Source: Spirochaetia bacterium
GTDB lineage: Bacteria; Spirochaetota; Spirochaetia; Treponematales; Breznakiellaceae
Length of the DNA stretch: 35,413 nt
Assembly (NCBI GenBank): GCA_026002045.1
Contig: BOAV01000017.1
Location: forward strand, 1-35,413
Direction of reading: 5' to 3'
A model generated the notes under the pieces. That model saw nothing but the letters and a program-made list of their open reading frames with translations, was not told the DNA's origin and did not search any database. Position numbers and translations under genes: made by a program. Every line of letters begins with the position of its first letter. The stretch's first letter is position 1. Shown one piece after another: positions 8,834 to 16,896 of this stretch.

Positions 8834-8869
8834 CAGAAGCATACACTACCCCGGTTAAGCGATCTGCTC

Positions 8870-10255
8870 TCATAACCCATAGGCTTTTATCTTGTTTAAA
8901 ATTGTCTTTCTGCTCAATCCCAGCAGTTCTGCAGCTTTAGTGCGGTTGCCTTCGCAGCGGGCCAATGCGTCAATGATCGCCTTCCTTTCCAGCGCCTCCA
9001 TTGACAAGGGTTCTGAAGAACCCAGGCCCGCAGGGCCGGCTTTTGCCGGCACTGATTCTGCGCCGGCTACGGGCTTCGGTTTTTGCGCCGGGACAAGCGG
9101 TATGGCCTTCTGACTTTCGTGCAGATCAACATCCTCCGCACGGATGATGTTTCCTTCACAGTAAATCAGCGCACGCTCAAGGATGTTTTCCAGTTCGCGG
9201 ATGTTGCCGGGGAAGGAATAGGCGGAAAGTTTTTGCAGCGCCCCTTCGTCCAGGGTAAAGGCGCCGGATCGGGAAGGGCGCCTGGCAAGGATGTGGGCGG
9301 CAAGGAGGGGGATGTCGGCGGAGCGTTCCCGCAGCGGAGGAAGGCTTATCCGCAGCACGTTGAGGCGGTAATAAAGATCCTCCCGAAAGCGGCCTTCCCG
9401 CACCAGGGTTTCCAGGTTCTGATTGGTGGCGGAGATGATCCGGGCATTGATGGGAATGTCGCTGACCCCCCCGAGCCGCCGCACCTTCCGTTCCTGTAAG
9501 ACCCGCAGGAGTTTTACCTGGAGGGGCATGGGCATCTCGCCGATTTCATCGAGGAAGAGGCAGCCCCGGCCGGCAAGTTCAAAGAGTCCCTGTTTGCGGG
9601 CGGCGGCTCCGGTAAAGCTGCCCTTCTCGTGGCCAAAGAGCTCGCTCTCCATAAGCCCCTCGTGGATGCCGCCGATGTTCACCGCCACAAAAGGTTCGTC
9701 ACGATCCGCACCGCGGGCGTGGATCTCCCGTGCGGCAACTTCCTTCCCGGTACCGCTCTCCCCGGTAATAAGCACCGTCACATCCGAAGCGGCAATTTTG
9801 TCTATTTGAATAGACAATTTTTGCATCTCCGGGGTGTCCCCCACCTGCATGGTCCCGTTGGTGGTACGGCGATCCGCTTCAATCACATTTTCCCGGCGTT
9901 TGTTTTCCACCAGTGACCGGAGCCGTATCACCAACTCCGCGGGATCAAAGGGCTTTACCAGGTAATCCTTTGCCCCGGTCTTTAAGGCATCAACAGCATC
10001 ACTGATTTCACCATGGGCGGAGATCATGATCGCCGGGGCGGGGATGCCCTGTTTCAACATCCATTCCAAAACCCCCTGCCCGCTTATTCCCGGCAGCTTG
10101 AGGTCCAAAATCACCGCGTCAAAACTTTCACCTTCAAGCTGTTTCAACGCCGCCTCGCCGCTTTCCGCCTCCACCGAATCGATCCCTTCAAGGCTCAAGT
10201 ATTTTTTCAGCGATCCGCGAATGTTCTTTTCATCATCCACAATTAATATGCGCAT
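8870..10255 (-). CDS. NtrC-family sigma-54-dependent response regulator
   Basis: 461-residue bacterial enhancer-binding protein with all three modules. The receiver domain (1-115) has phospho-acceptor Asp51 and Lys101. The AAA+ domain has Walker A GESGTGKE (165-172), the sigma-54-contacting loop GSFTGA (212-217, a known variant of GAFTGA), Walker B LFLDEIGE (233-240) and the RFREDLYYRL motif. A Fis-type helix-turn-helix lies at about 425-460 (NRTKAAELLGLSRKTILNKI). A proline/alanine linker (about 383-415) joins AAA+ and HTH. It is the last gene of the efflux operon; its ATG follows the kinase stop directly (TAAATG). Phosphorylated by the adjacent kinase, it should activate RNA polymerase-sigma-54, most likely at the promoter preceding its own operon. 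Confidence 0.95.
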   Translation of the reverse strand: MRILIVDDEKNIRGSLKKYLSLEGIDSVEAESGEAALKQLEGESFDAVILDLKLPGISGQGVLEWMLKQGIPAPAIMISAHGEISDAVDALKTGAKDYLVKPFDPAELVIRLRSLVENKRRENVIEADRRTTNGTMQVGDTPEMQKLSIQIDKIAASDVTVLITGESGTGKEVAAREIHARGADRDEPFVAVNIGGIHEGLMESELFGHEKGSFTGAAARKQGLFELAGRGCLFLDEIGEMPMPLQVKLLRVLQERKVRRLGGVSDIPINARIISATNQNLETLVREGRFREDLYYRLNVLRISLPPLRERSADIPLLAAHILARRPSRSGAFTLDEGALQKLSAYSFPGNIRELENILERALIYCEGNIIRAEDVDLHESQKAIPLVPAQKPKPVAGAESVPAKAGPAGLGSSEPLSMEALERKAIIDALARCEGNRTKAAELLGLSRKTILNKIKAYGL

Positions 10256-11584
10256 TTACTTATCCTCACTAAATATCAGCTCTGCGGACGCGCCGCCGCC
10301 GTCCCGGTTTTTCAGTTCGATGGAACCACCGGCGGCTTCAACAAAACGTTTACTGATCGAAAGGCCGATTCCGGTGCCGGTACTCTTGCTGGTAAAAAAG
10401 GGATCGAAGACCCGTTTCAAATCAGCCTCGCTGATGCCCTTGCCCCGATCAACAACGTTGATAGTAATACTGTTACGGCCCGCATTCCGGATAATTGACG
10501 CGCCGATTTCTTCCGGCGGCCCCCCCGCTTCCAGTGCGTTGCGGACAATATTTTCAAAAACTGAACGCATCCGGTCCGCATCGGCAAGGATCATATCGTC
10601 ACGGATTGAATCATCGCTGATGATATTTCTGCCGCAGATCCGCTGGGAAACTTCCGCCAGCGCGTCGTAAACATTGACTTTTGTCCGGTTCCCCGCAGCG
10701 TCCCGCAGAAAATCATTCACTCGGTACACCAATGCGGAAATCCGGTCAACCTCTTCATTGATCCGGTTAATTTCATCCCCGGCGTTTTCGCCGTTTATTT
10801 TTTGCAGGATGCCGGTCTGGAGCCGGATCGACAGAAGGGGATTCTTGATCTCGTGGGCCAGGGTGCTCGCCGCAGTTCCAAGAACCACAAGATTTTTTTG
10901 CGCCTCGAACCGTTCGCGGTATTCCCGGTTGCGGAGGTACAGGTGGCGGATATAAAAAACCAGGGCCAGCATAATCAGTTCAATAAAAGGAAAGAGGATC
11001 GTAGTCACCGTATTGGTGCGCCAATATGCAGGATGAGAAATATCGATGTAAAAATAAGCGCTTCCTGCCAGTGTGTTAAAGAAAGGATTATTTTCACGGA
11101 GCGGGTTATTCTGCTTTGGCGGGTTGTTATTACGCCCGCGGTTCCGATTGTTTGGATCATTGGGAGACGGGATCGGAGATGCGAACATCCGTTCGGCATG
11201 GATCACAAACTTTATCCGGTTGCCCTTCTGGTCGGGAATGGTATACCTGCCGAAACGATCACGGGAGGTACTTTCAGCCAGCATCTTTTCGTCAAAAATC
11301 TGGGGTGTCACGCCCCAGCTGTATACCGACACAAGATCCCTGTTATAAACAGCGAAGCCGACGATCCGTTCCGACAGCACGGAGTTTGCCTCAATGGCGG
11401 AACCAAAATCGTCAAAATTTTGCTGACTGGTAAAAAGCGCATTAAGTATCCGCTCGTTGTCGTTATCCCGGATAAGCCGTGCACGATCCCGCAGGCCCCA
11501 GATGACAAAAATCGTGAGTGCGGAAAGCAGGGCCCAGCCGAGAAAGGCGGCGATCCATGACGATGTCCGTTGCGCAATTTTCAT
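10256..11584 (-). CDS. Membrane sensor histidine kinase
   Basis: 442 residues. Transmembrane helices at about 11-31 and 192-213 enclose a periplasmic sensor region of about 160 residues. The sensor contains an unusual Asn/Pro/Arg-rich stretch (about 139-168) that looks disordered. The cytoplasmic part has a HisKA domain with the phosphorylated His244 (LAHEIKNPL), and an HATPase_c domain with N box Asn349, G1 DRGKGIS (379-385) and G2 TGTGIGLS (402-409). It starts nine bases after the channel gene; an AAGG signal overlaps that gene's stop. It should phosphorylate the NtrC-type regulator encoded directly downstream. Its stimulus is unknown; being coupled to an efflux pump, an envelope stress or exported compound is a reasonable guess. 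Confidence 0.93.
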   Translation of the reverse strand: MKIAQRTSSWIAAFLGWALLSALTIFVIWGLRDRARLIRDNDNERILNALFTSQQNFDDFGSAIEANSVLSERIVGFAVYNRDLVSVYSWGVTPQIFDEKMLAESTSRDRFGRYTIPDQKGNRIKFVIHAERMFASPIPSPNDPNNRNRGRNNNPPKQNNPLRENNPFFNTLAGSAYFYIDISHPAYWRTNTVTTILFPFIELIMLALVFYIRHLYLRNREYRERFEAQKNLVVLGTAASTLAHEIKNPLLSIRLQTGILQKINGENAGDEINRINEEVDRISALVYRVNDFLRDAAGNRTKVNVYDALAEVSQRICGRNIISDDSIRDDMILADADRMRSVFENIVRNALEAGGPPEEIGASIIRNAGRNSITINVVDRGKGISEADLKRVFDPFFTSKSTGTGIGLSISKRFVEAAGGSIELKNRDGGGASAELIFSEDK

Positions 11585-11593
11585 CTTTCTATA

Positions 11594-13006
11594 TTACCTT
11601 ATACTCGCAGATAATAACAGAGCGGTTAAGGCATCTTCCTCCGCAAAGGCTCCCAGCTTTCTGATATTTGAAAGGCTCAAAAGAAACCCATACTGGGAAC
11701 GGATAAGCTGATTGCGGTTTGAACTCACCAGCGCCGATGCGTCGGACAGGGCTGCAACCGAATTCTGGGAAAGCCGGAAAAGTTCCATCACATACTCAAA
11801 ATGCTTTTCCGCATATTCGAATGCCCTGCGGGTAGAAAGAACCGAACCCGCATTGGTGATGAGGCCCAGAAAAGCAGTTTGCAATTCTGTTGCAAGGTTT
11901 TCTTCCGCATCCAAATAATTCAGCGCCGCCTGATCACGGAGTATCTGCTTTTGTTTCACATTGTTCGCCGTTACCCAAAAGTCCAGGGGTATGCTGCCGC
12001 TCAGGGAGAGACTTCCCGAAAAGGGTCTAAGTCCACCGGCGGTACCGGAGGCGCCGGAATAGTTCAACCCCGTCGAGACTGAAGCGCTCAAGGTCGGGAC
12101 ATATTCCCTGGTGGCGAGGGTAACGTTTTTTTCCGCCTGCTGACTTGAAAGTGCAGCCCTGGCGAGGGCAGGATTATTTACCGCTGCGGTTTTCAGCAGA
12201 TTGGTATAAAGAACACCGGTCTCCGCATCGGTTAACGCCGCAAGCCCCTTGATCAATTCTTCGTAAGTATCAAAATCAAAGGCCTCGGGAACCGGCGTTT
12301 CCTTAAGGCCCGTAAGGTTCCTAAGCTTTACACTGCTTGAAAGAAGATCCCGCTTTGCCTGGTTTCGGGCGTTCTCCTTCGTTTCTTTTTCTGCCAGTGC
12401 CTGCAAATAATCACCGGCATTCATCATGCCGCTTTGGGACCGCACTTCCGCAGTACTCAGGCTGAGCTCCGCAGTTTGCAGCGCAGACTCCGCCGATTCA
12501 AGACTTGCCGCTGCCTGCAGCACCCCGTAGTAGGCGGTATCTGTCTCGTAAAGGACGGCAAAATATCCCTCAAGGGCATTCTTCTGCGCCATCTCCGCAG
12601 CAATACTGTTAAGGGTTTTCTGAACAAGACTTTTCCCGCCGTCGAATATACTCTGGTGGACACCGATACTGATGCCTGTGCTCAGGTTGTCTTTAAAATA
12701 GGTATCTCCCATTTCATCGGAATTCCAAAGGCCCGTTGATGCGGAAGCCCCCAGTGAAAGGGTGGGCAAATTCGAATAAATACGTGACTTCTCGGTCAGC
12801 TGACTGCTTTTTATCGCAAGATTGTACCCGGCAAGGCTGCGTGAATTGGCCAGCGCAAGCAGCCGTGCCTGATCCAGGGTTAGTGTTTCCGGAGGGGAAC
12901 CTCGGCCCAAGCTCCCATTAGGGGAGCCGGCCTCGGCGGCAAGTCCTGCATCAGCAAAATACACAGATAAGAAAACCATTGTCAATGTAAAAAAAATCTT
13001 TTTCAT
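11594..13006 (-). CDS. TolC-family outer-membrane efflux channel
   Basis: Outer-membrane efflux protein of the TolC/OEP family, 470 residues from the preferred start. The upstream in-frame ATG at 13033 is less likely, because GAGGT sits correctly before 13006 and the product then begins MKKIFFTLTMVFL, a proper signal peptide. The two expected internal repeats are visible, each beginning with a helix (LDQARLLALANSRSL; LKTAAVNNPALARAALSSQQ) and continuing into long coiled-coil helices and strands that build the trans-periplasmic tunnel. Its SD overlaps the permease stop codon, so it is translationally linked to the transporter. It would provide the exit duct for the adaptor, ATPase and permease encoded just upstream. 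Confidence 0.9.
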   Translation of the reverse strand: MKKIFFTLTMVFLSVYFADAGLAAEAGSPNGSLGRGSPPETLTLDQARLLALANSRSLAGYNLAIKSSQLTEKSRIYSNLPTLSLGASASTGLWNSDEMGDTYFKDNLSTGISIGVHQSIFDGGKSLVQKTLNSIAAEMAQKNALEGYFAVLYETDTAYYGVLQAAASLESAESALQTAELSLSTAEVRSQSGMMNAGDYLQALAEKETKENARNQAKRDLLSSSVKLRNLTGLKETPVPEAFDFDTYEELIKGLAALTDAETGVLYTNLLKTAAVNNPALARAALSSQQAEKNVTLATREYVPTLSASVSTGLNYSGASGTAGGLRPFSGSLSLSGSIPLDFWVTANNVKQKQILRDQAALNYLDAEENLATELQTAFLGLITNAGSVLSTRRAFEYAEKHFEYVMELFRLSQNSVAALSDASALVSSNRNQLIRSQYGFLLSLSNIRKLGAFAEEDALTALLLSASIR

Positions 13007-13013
13007 ATTTACC

Positions 13014-14231
13014 TCATTCATAACGTAGTGCATCTATCGGGTATAAACCCGCCGCTTTTCTTGCCGGATAGAACCCGAAAAAAATGCCGACCAGCGCCGC
13101 AAAAAGCGCCGATCCCGTGACAATCACCGGGCTTACCGATGTGGGAATTCCCATGGCCGATAAAATTTTACAGACCAAAAACGCCATAGCTATGCCGATA
13201 AAGCCGCCCATAAGGCTCAAAATCACCGATTCGGTGAGAAACTGAAAAAGAATATCCCGCTTCCGTCCGCCTACCGCCATTCTGATACCTATCTCCCGGG
13301 TCCGCTCGGTAACCGACACCAGCATGATGTTCATGATCCCGATGCCGCCCACGAGGAGAGACACTCCGGCAATGGCGGCCAGCAGCGTTGTCAGTGTCTT
13401 GGAAGTGGCCGAGGCCATGTCGATCATATCCGCCTGATTCATGATGTCAAAATCCGCAGTTGCGCCTTCGGCGATCTTGCGGGATTCCCGGAGGATCAGT
13501 TCCGCTTCTTTTTGAGCCGCTTCCATATACTCTTTGTTCACTACGCTCATGGTGATGGAATTGATGTCACGGGTATTGTTTAAACGGGTCATCGCCGTGT
13601 CCAGGGGGATCATAATGATGTCATCCTGATCCTGACCGTTCATGCCTGCGCCCTTGCTTTCCAAAAGACCTATAACGTCAAAGTAGACAGAGCCAATCCT
13701 GACCTGCTGCCCCAACGCTTCTTCGGCATCGCCGAATAAGTTTTTCGCCGTGGTACGTCCCAGTACCGCTACGCGGTTCCGGTCGCTGAGGTCTTCCTCG
13801 TCAAAAAAGCTGCCTGAGTCCACCGCCCAACTCCGGGCGATGAGGTAGTCCGGCTCCACCCCCTGAACCTGCACCGATGCGTTCCCCTGGGCGCCTACCG
13901 CGTTAAATGTACTCTGGGTTACTCCGGAAATTGCGGCGGCATAACTGGCCTCGTCTTTAAGTTTTTTCACATCGGCTTTGGTAAAGGCGGCAAAACGAAA
14001 CTGCACATTGCCGCCGCTTCGACTGATAGTCCGCCGGGTCATTACGGTTAAAAGGTTGGTTCCCATGGATGATATCCGCGATTCAATAGCCCGTTGTGAT
14101 CCTTCCCCCAGGGCCACCATGATAATCACCGAGCCCACGCCGATGATCACCCCCAGTGAAGTGAGAAGGCTCCGCATCCGGTTACGAAGGATAGACCTGA
14201 AACAGGTATACAGTAGTTGCGCTAGGTTCAT
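13014..14231 (-). CDS. MacB-type ABC exporter permease
   Basis: 405-residue permease of the MacB/LolC/FtsX class. One N-terminal transmembrane helix (RSLLTSLGVIIGVGSVIIMVAL) precedes a large periplasmic MacB_PCD domain. Three C-terminal helices lie in the FtsX domain (LLAAIAGVSLLVGGIGIMNIMLVSVTERTREIGIRMAVGGRKRDIL). In MacB itself the ATPase and permease are fused; here they are separate genes. An in-frame ATG at 14270 exists, but 14231 is preferred: it overlaps the ATPase stop in an ATGA arrangement and gives the usual N-terminus MNLAQLLYTCFRS. As a mechanotransmission exporter it would drive periplasmic substrates through the TolC-type channel. The substrate (drug, lipopeptide or signalling molecule) cannot be told from sequence. 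Confidence 0.92.
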   Translation of the reverse strand: MNLAQLLYTCFRSILRNRMRSLLTSLGVIIGVGSVIIMVALGEGSQRAIESRISSMGTNLLTVMTRRTISRSGGNVQFRFAAFTKADVKKLKDEASYAAAISGVTQSTFNAVGAQGNASVQVQGVEPDYLIARSWAVDSGSFFDEEDLSDRNRVAVLGRTTAKNLFGDAEEALGQQVRIGSVYFDVIGLLESKGAGMNGQDQDDIIMIPLDTAMTRLNNTRDINSITMSVVNKEYMEAAQKEAELILRESRKIAEGATADFDIMNQADMIDMASATSKTLTTLLAAIAGVSLLVGGIGIMNIMLVSVTERTREIGIRMAVGGRKRDILFQFLTESVILSLMGGFIGIAMAFLVCKILSAMGIPTSVSPVIVTGSALFAALVGIFFGFYPARKAAGLYPIDALRYE

Positions 14232-15025
14232 GATGCGGCCCCCGCCAATAAGGCATGGTCTTTTTTCCACGCCGCCAGATCGTCCAATGCGCTGCGCCGT
14301 TCTGTCACCTGCTTATCGGAAACCAATTCTCCGTCCCGCAGGGTGATGATCCTTTTGGTGTAGGCCGCCAGTTCCGGCTCGTGGGTTACCATAACAATGG
14401 TTTTCCCCCGGCTGTTAAGTTCCTGAAAAAGCCCCATGATCTCCAGCGTCATCCCCGTGTCCAGATTCCCCGTGGGCTCATCCGCCAGAATAAAAGCGGG
14501 ATCGTTCACCATGGCCCGGGCGATGGCCACCCGCTGCTGCTGTCCGCCTGAAAGCTGGGAGGAATAGTGATCCATCCGTTTCTCAAGGCCCACTTCCCGG
14601 AGGGCTTTGGCGGCCCGTTCTTTTCGGCTTTGGGCGGTCAACCGTTTTTCATCTTTTTCCCGGCGGCGGTAAAACAGGGGAAGCTCCACATTTTCCAGCG
14701 CCGTAGTGCGGGACAAAAGATTAAATGACTGAAACACAAAACCGATTTTCCGGTTTCTGATGTAGGCGAAGGTGTCAGGGTTTGATGTCGAAGTTTCAAT
14801 GTTGTCCAATGTGTAGGTTCCCTCGCTGGGTTTATCCAGGCATCCTAAAATATTCATCAGGGTTGATTTCCCCGATCCCGACGGCCCCATGACCGAAACA
14901 AATTCTCCGGCCCCGGCGGAAAAATCCACGCCCCGCAGAGCCCGCACCACCACCGCCTCTTCCCCCTGCTTTCCTTCCATCCTGTAGATCCGTTTGATCC
15001 CCCGTAGTTCTATCACCGGCCGCAT
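14228..15025 (-). CDS. MacB/LolD-type ABC transporter ATPase
   Basis: 265-residue ABC ATPase with all motifs: Walker A GPSGSGKST (47-55), Q-loop Gln99 in FVFQSFNLL, signature LSGGQQQR (158-165) and Walker B FILADEPTGNLD (178-189). The DEPTGNLD form and NMLGCLDKP-like region (NILGCLDKP, 58-66) are characteristic of the LolD/MacB/FtsE group that drives membrane-spanning conformational work. It carries a short charged insertion (YRRREKDEKRL, about 119-129) and a C-terminal tail beyond the usual end. Its ATG overlaps the adaptor stop by one base (TAATG), and its own stop overlaps the permease ATG, so adaptor, ATPase and permease should be produced in step. Confidence 0.93.
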   Translation of the reverse strand: MRPVIELRGIKRIYRMEGKQGEEAVVVRALRGVDFSAGAGEFVSVMGPSGSGKSTLMNILGCLDKPSEGTYTLDNIETSTSNPDTFAYIRNRKIGFVFQSFNLLSRTTALENVELPLFYRRREKDEKRLTAQSRKERAAKALREVGLEKRMDHYSSQLSGGQQQRVAIARAMVNDPAFILADEPTGNLDTGMTLEIMGLFQELNSRGKTIVMVTHEPELAAYTKRIITLRDGELVSDKQVTERRSALDDLAAWKKDHALLAGAAS

Positions 15026-16386
15026 TAGATTTTCTCCCGTAAAACGATCTGCATTTTTTCGAGATCTTCAGTGGACAGTATCTCTGTACTGGTACCGTTG
15101 GTGATACCGGTCTGTACCCGTATCACCTCAAGTTTGCCCTCGCTGTTAAGGTACCAGAGATTCCGCATGACGATTGCATTTGCCGCAGCGCTGGACCGCC
15201 CGCTCCCCTGGCTTCCCGAAGGCATTACCCGGGCTCCGCCGGGGCCGCCCATTGGCCCGCCGCCGGGGCCTCCCTGGCCGCTCGTACTAACAAGTCCGGC
15301 TATACCGGTTCCCGTCTGCGTCGTAGTAGCCGCGGCGGCCGCGGTGGTTTTTGTCTGAGCACGGGCCTCTATGGCAGCCTTCCGCTGATCTTCATCCATG
15401 TTTTTTAACCCCGCGTTAAAAACCATGTCCGCAATTTCATCGGCGCTGAGGCCGGTGGGCTGATACCGCAGGGCGGCATTAGATGCCATAAGAATGTTTT
15501 CTCTCCGCTCCACAATAAAATCCACCGCGCAGGTCATCCCCGGCAGGAGCGCGCCGTCACGATTTTCCACATTGATGATCACCGTATAGGAAACCACATT
15601 GCTCTGAACCGTGGGTACCATCCGCAGTGTTTCCACCACTCCGGTAAACCTTCGCCCCGGTAAACTTTCCAGCGTAAAGCGCACCTGCTGCCCCTTGTGT
15701 ATCGAGGCTATGTCCAGTTCGCCGACCGCGGCTTCTATCTGCATCTCCTCGAGATTTTCCGCCAGGGTAAATATGCTCGTAGAATTGCTGTTGGAGCTGT
15801 CCACCACCGTATCCCCCACGCTGATATTTCGTTCCAGCACTATGCCGTCGATCGGACTGGTGATATACGCATATTGATTGATCTCGGTTTCAATGACCCG
15901 CAGACTCGCCTCCGCCGAGTCCAGCTCCGCCTTCTGGATAGCCAACGTCGTTCGTGCGCTGGTAAGCTCGTACGCAGAGATTAGATCTTTATCCGCCAGT
16001 TTTTTCTGGTTCTGATAATTGAGATTCTGCAATTCGTAGTTGGCCCGGGCCTTTACTACGGAGGCCATCTGCTGTTCCCGTTGGAGACGGAGCATATCGG
16101 TGTTAAGTTCCGCCAGCACATCCCCCGCCTTGACCTGCTCATTGTAATCGGTAAAGATCTTTTCGACCTTACCGCTCATGCGGGGCAAAACCTTAACGGT
16201 AGACACCGGGTTCAACGTGCCTGTGGAGCTGACCGTTTTTTCCAGGGTCCCCCGACTGACGGTGGTAAACTCGTAGGCCCCCGCTCCGGACCTGGCCCCA
16301 CCCTTTGGGGAACATCCCGTCAAAAACAGCATCAGCGTAATCGCAGCGGCAAGCAGAGCAAAAGGCCGGACAGCTATGATTTTCAT
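15025..16386 (-). CDS. MacA-type periplasmic adaptor lipoprotein
   Basis: 453-residue membrane-fusion protein (HlyD/MacA family). The N-terminal lipobox LTGC (Cys25) predicts a lipid anchor on the inner membrane. The lipoyl/barrel-sandwich halves flank a coiled-coil hairpin at about 95-175 (REQQMASVVKARANYELQNLNYQ and onward); the beta-barrel follows (VGELDIASIHKGQQVRF). Near residues 355-405 it has a low-complexity insert rich in Ala/Thr, then Gly/Pro/Ser/Met, before the last strand block (LWYLNSEGKLEVIRVQTGI). The insert is unusual for the family. This is the first gene of the exporter operon, with SD AGGAGA five bases from the ATG and a sigma-54 promoter just upstream. It bridges the permease to the TolC-type channel. 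Confidence 0.92.
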   Translation of the reverse strand: MKIIAVRPFALLAAAITLMLFLTGCSPKGGARSGAGAYEFTTVSRGTLEKTVSSTGTLNPVSTVKVLPRMSGKVEKIFTDYNEQVKAGDVLAELNTDMLRLQREQQMASVVKARANYELQNLNYQNQKKLADKDLISAYELTSARTTLAIQKAELDSAEASLRVIETEINQYAYITSPIDGIVLERNISVGDTVVDSSNSNSTSIFTLAENLEEMQIEAAVGELDIASIHKGQQVRFTLESLPGRRFTGVVETLRMVPTVQSNVVSYTVIINVENRDGALLPGMTCAVDFIVERRENILMASNAALRYQPTGLSADEIADMVFNAGLKNMDEDQRKAAIEARAQTKTTAAAAATTTQTGTGIAGLVSTSGQGGPGGGPMGGPGGARVMPSGSQGSGRSSAAANAIVMRNLWYLNSEGKLEVIRVQTGITNGTSTEILSTEDLEKMQIVLREKI

Positions 16387-16408
16387 TATTATCTCCTAAT
16401 TAATAATA

Positions 16409-16425
16409 AGCAGAAATCGTGCCAA
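16409..16425 (-). promoter_or_regulatory. Sigma-54 (-24/-12) promoter of the efflux operon
   Basis: On the minus strand the sequence reads TTGGCACGATTTCTGCT. Against the consensus YTGGCACG-N4-TTGCW this has one mismatch (C for the first T of TTGC). The ten-base GG-to-GC spacing is exact. It lies 22 bases upstream of the adaptor ATG, leaving space for a start site and the SD. The operon it would drive encodes a sigma-54 activator. Confidence 0.85.
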
Positions 16426-16504
16426 GTGGATTATCGCAAAATTCACCCCCAAAATAACCGGGAACTGTAAAAAAACTACCCATTTTAAGCCGGAATATGT
16501 ATTT

Positions 16505-16517
16505 TTTACCCGGTAAA
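16505..16517. promoter_or_regulatory. Palindrome, candidate activator or operator site
   Basis: TTTACCCGGTAAA is a perfect 6-1-6 palindrome about 80 bases upstream of the sigma-54 promoter, the normal distance range for an enhancer-binding-protein site. A partial relative (ATAACCGGG) lies at about 16453-16461. It also sits just upstream of the -35 box of the divergent gene, so it could serve either direction. Confidence 0.45.
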
Positions 16518-16522
16518 TGGCC

Positions 16523-16551
16523 TTGCAGGAATGAAGATTTCCTGATATGAT
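16523..16551 (+). promoter_or_regulatory. Sigma-70 promoter with an inverted repeat in its spacer
   Basis: TTGCAG (16523-16528), 17-base spacer, TATGAT (16546-16551). The inverted repeat CAGGAA-N7-TTCCTG (16526-16544) fills the spacer and overlaps the -35 box, an arrangement typical of a repressor operator. It drives the small gene at 16595. Confidence 0.6.
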
Positions 16552-16594
16552 AGAATTCAAGTTTAATTTTTGAGACTATTTACAAGGAGTTATG

Positions 16595-16855
16595 ATGAGT
16601 GTACGTGCAACGGAAAGATTGGTCGGAGATGTGGTTATTGCATCAGGGCTTTCAAACAGCCCGAAAATGGTGGCGCAGTCGGTGGATATAGACGCCAAAC
16701 TGGTTACCACCATTTGGTTTTCTGACGCTCACGAAAGCCAGATCGCGGTATTCCCCGCCAGCGCCCTTGACCGGTTTGAAGCCCCGGCCGCTTCTGCCAG
16801 GAAACCGGCAGGAAAGTCCGCCGCCGGGAAAAAACCCGGCCGCAAAGCGAAGTAG
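16595..16855 (+). CDS. Small DUF2158 (YodC)-like protein with basic tail
   Basis: 86-residue protein. Residues 10-60 follow the DUF2158/YodC pattern: GDVV, then a Ser/Gly-Pro-x-Met turn (SNSPKMV), then a TTIWF-x-ESQIAVFPASAL strand block. YodC-family proteins are small, probably SH3-like beta-barrels of unknown function. The last 25 residues are an Ala/Lys/Gly-rich basic tail (RKPAGKSAAGKKPGRKAK) like the tails of histone-H1-like proteins, so nucleic-acid contact is possible; this is inference. Two ATGs are in frame (16592 and 16595); the second is chosen because AAGGAG ends five bases before it but only two before the first. It is divergent from the efflux operon and followed by a bidirectional terminator. 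Confidence 0.7.
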   Translation: MSVRATERLVGDVVIASGLSNSPKMVAQSVDIDAKLVTTIWFSDAHESQIAVFPASALDRFEAPAASARKPAGKSAAGKKPGRKAK

Positions 16856-16860
16856 GGCAT

Positions 16861-16896
16861 AAAAAGTCCCGTCCTTTAAAAGGGCGGGACTTTTTT
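16861..16896. terminator. Bidirectional intrinsic terminator
   Basis: AAAAAGTCCCG pairs with CGGGACTTTTT around an inner TCC/GGG pairing. The A-run on one side and T-run on the other make it work in both directions, between the convergent genes ending at 16855 and 16896. Confidence 0.88.

Noticed and set aside
11594..16386. Naming the pump genes macA, macB and tolC outright.
   Set aside because: The ATPase and permease are split, the adaptor carries an unusual insert and the substrate is unknown; only the family can be supported.
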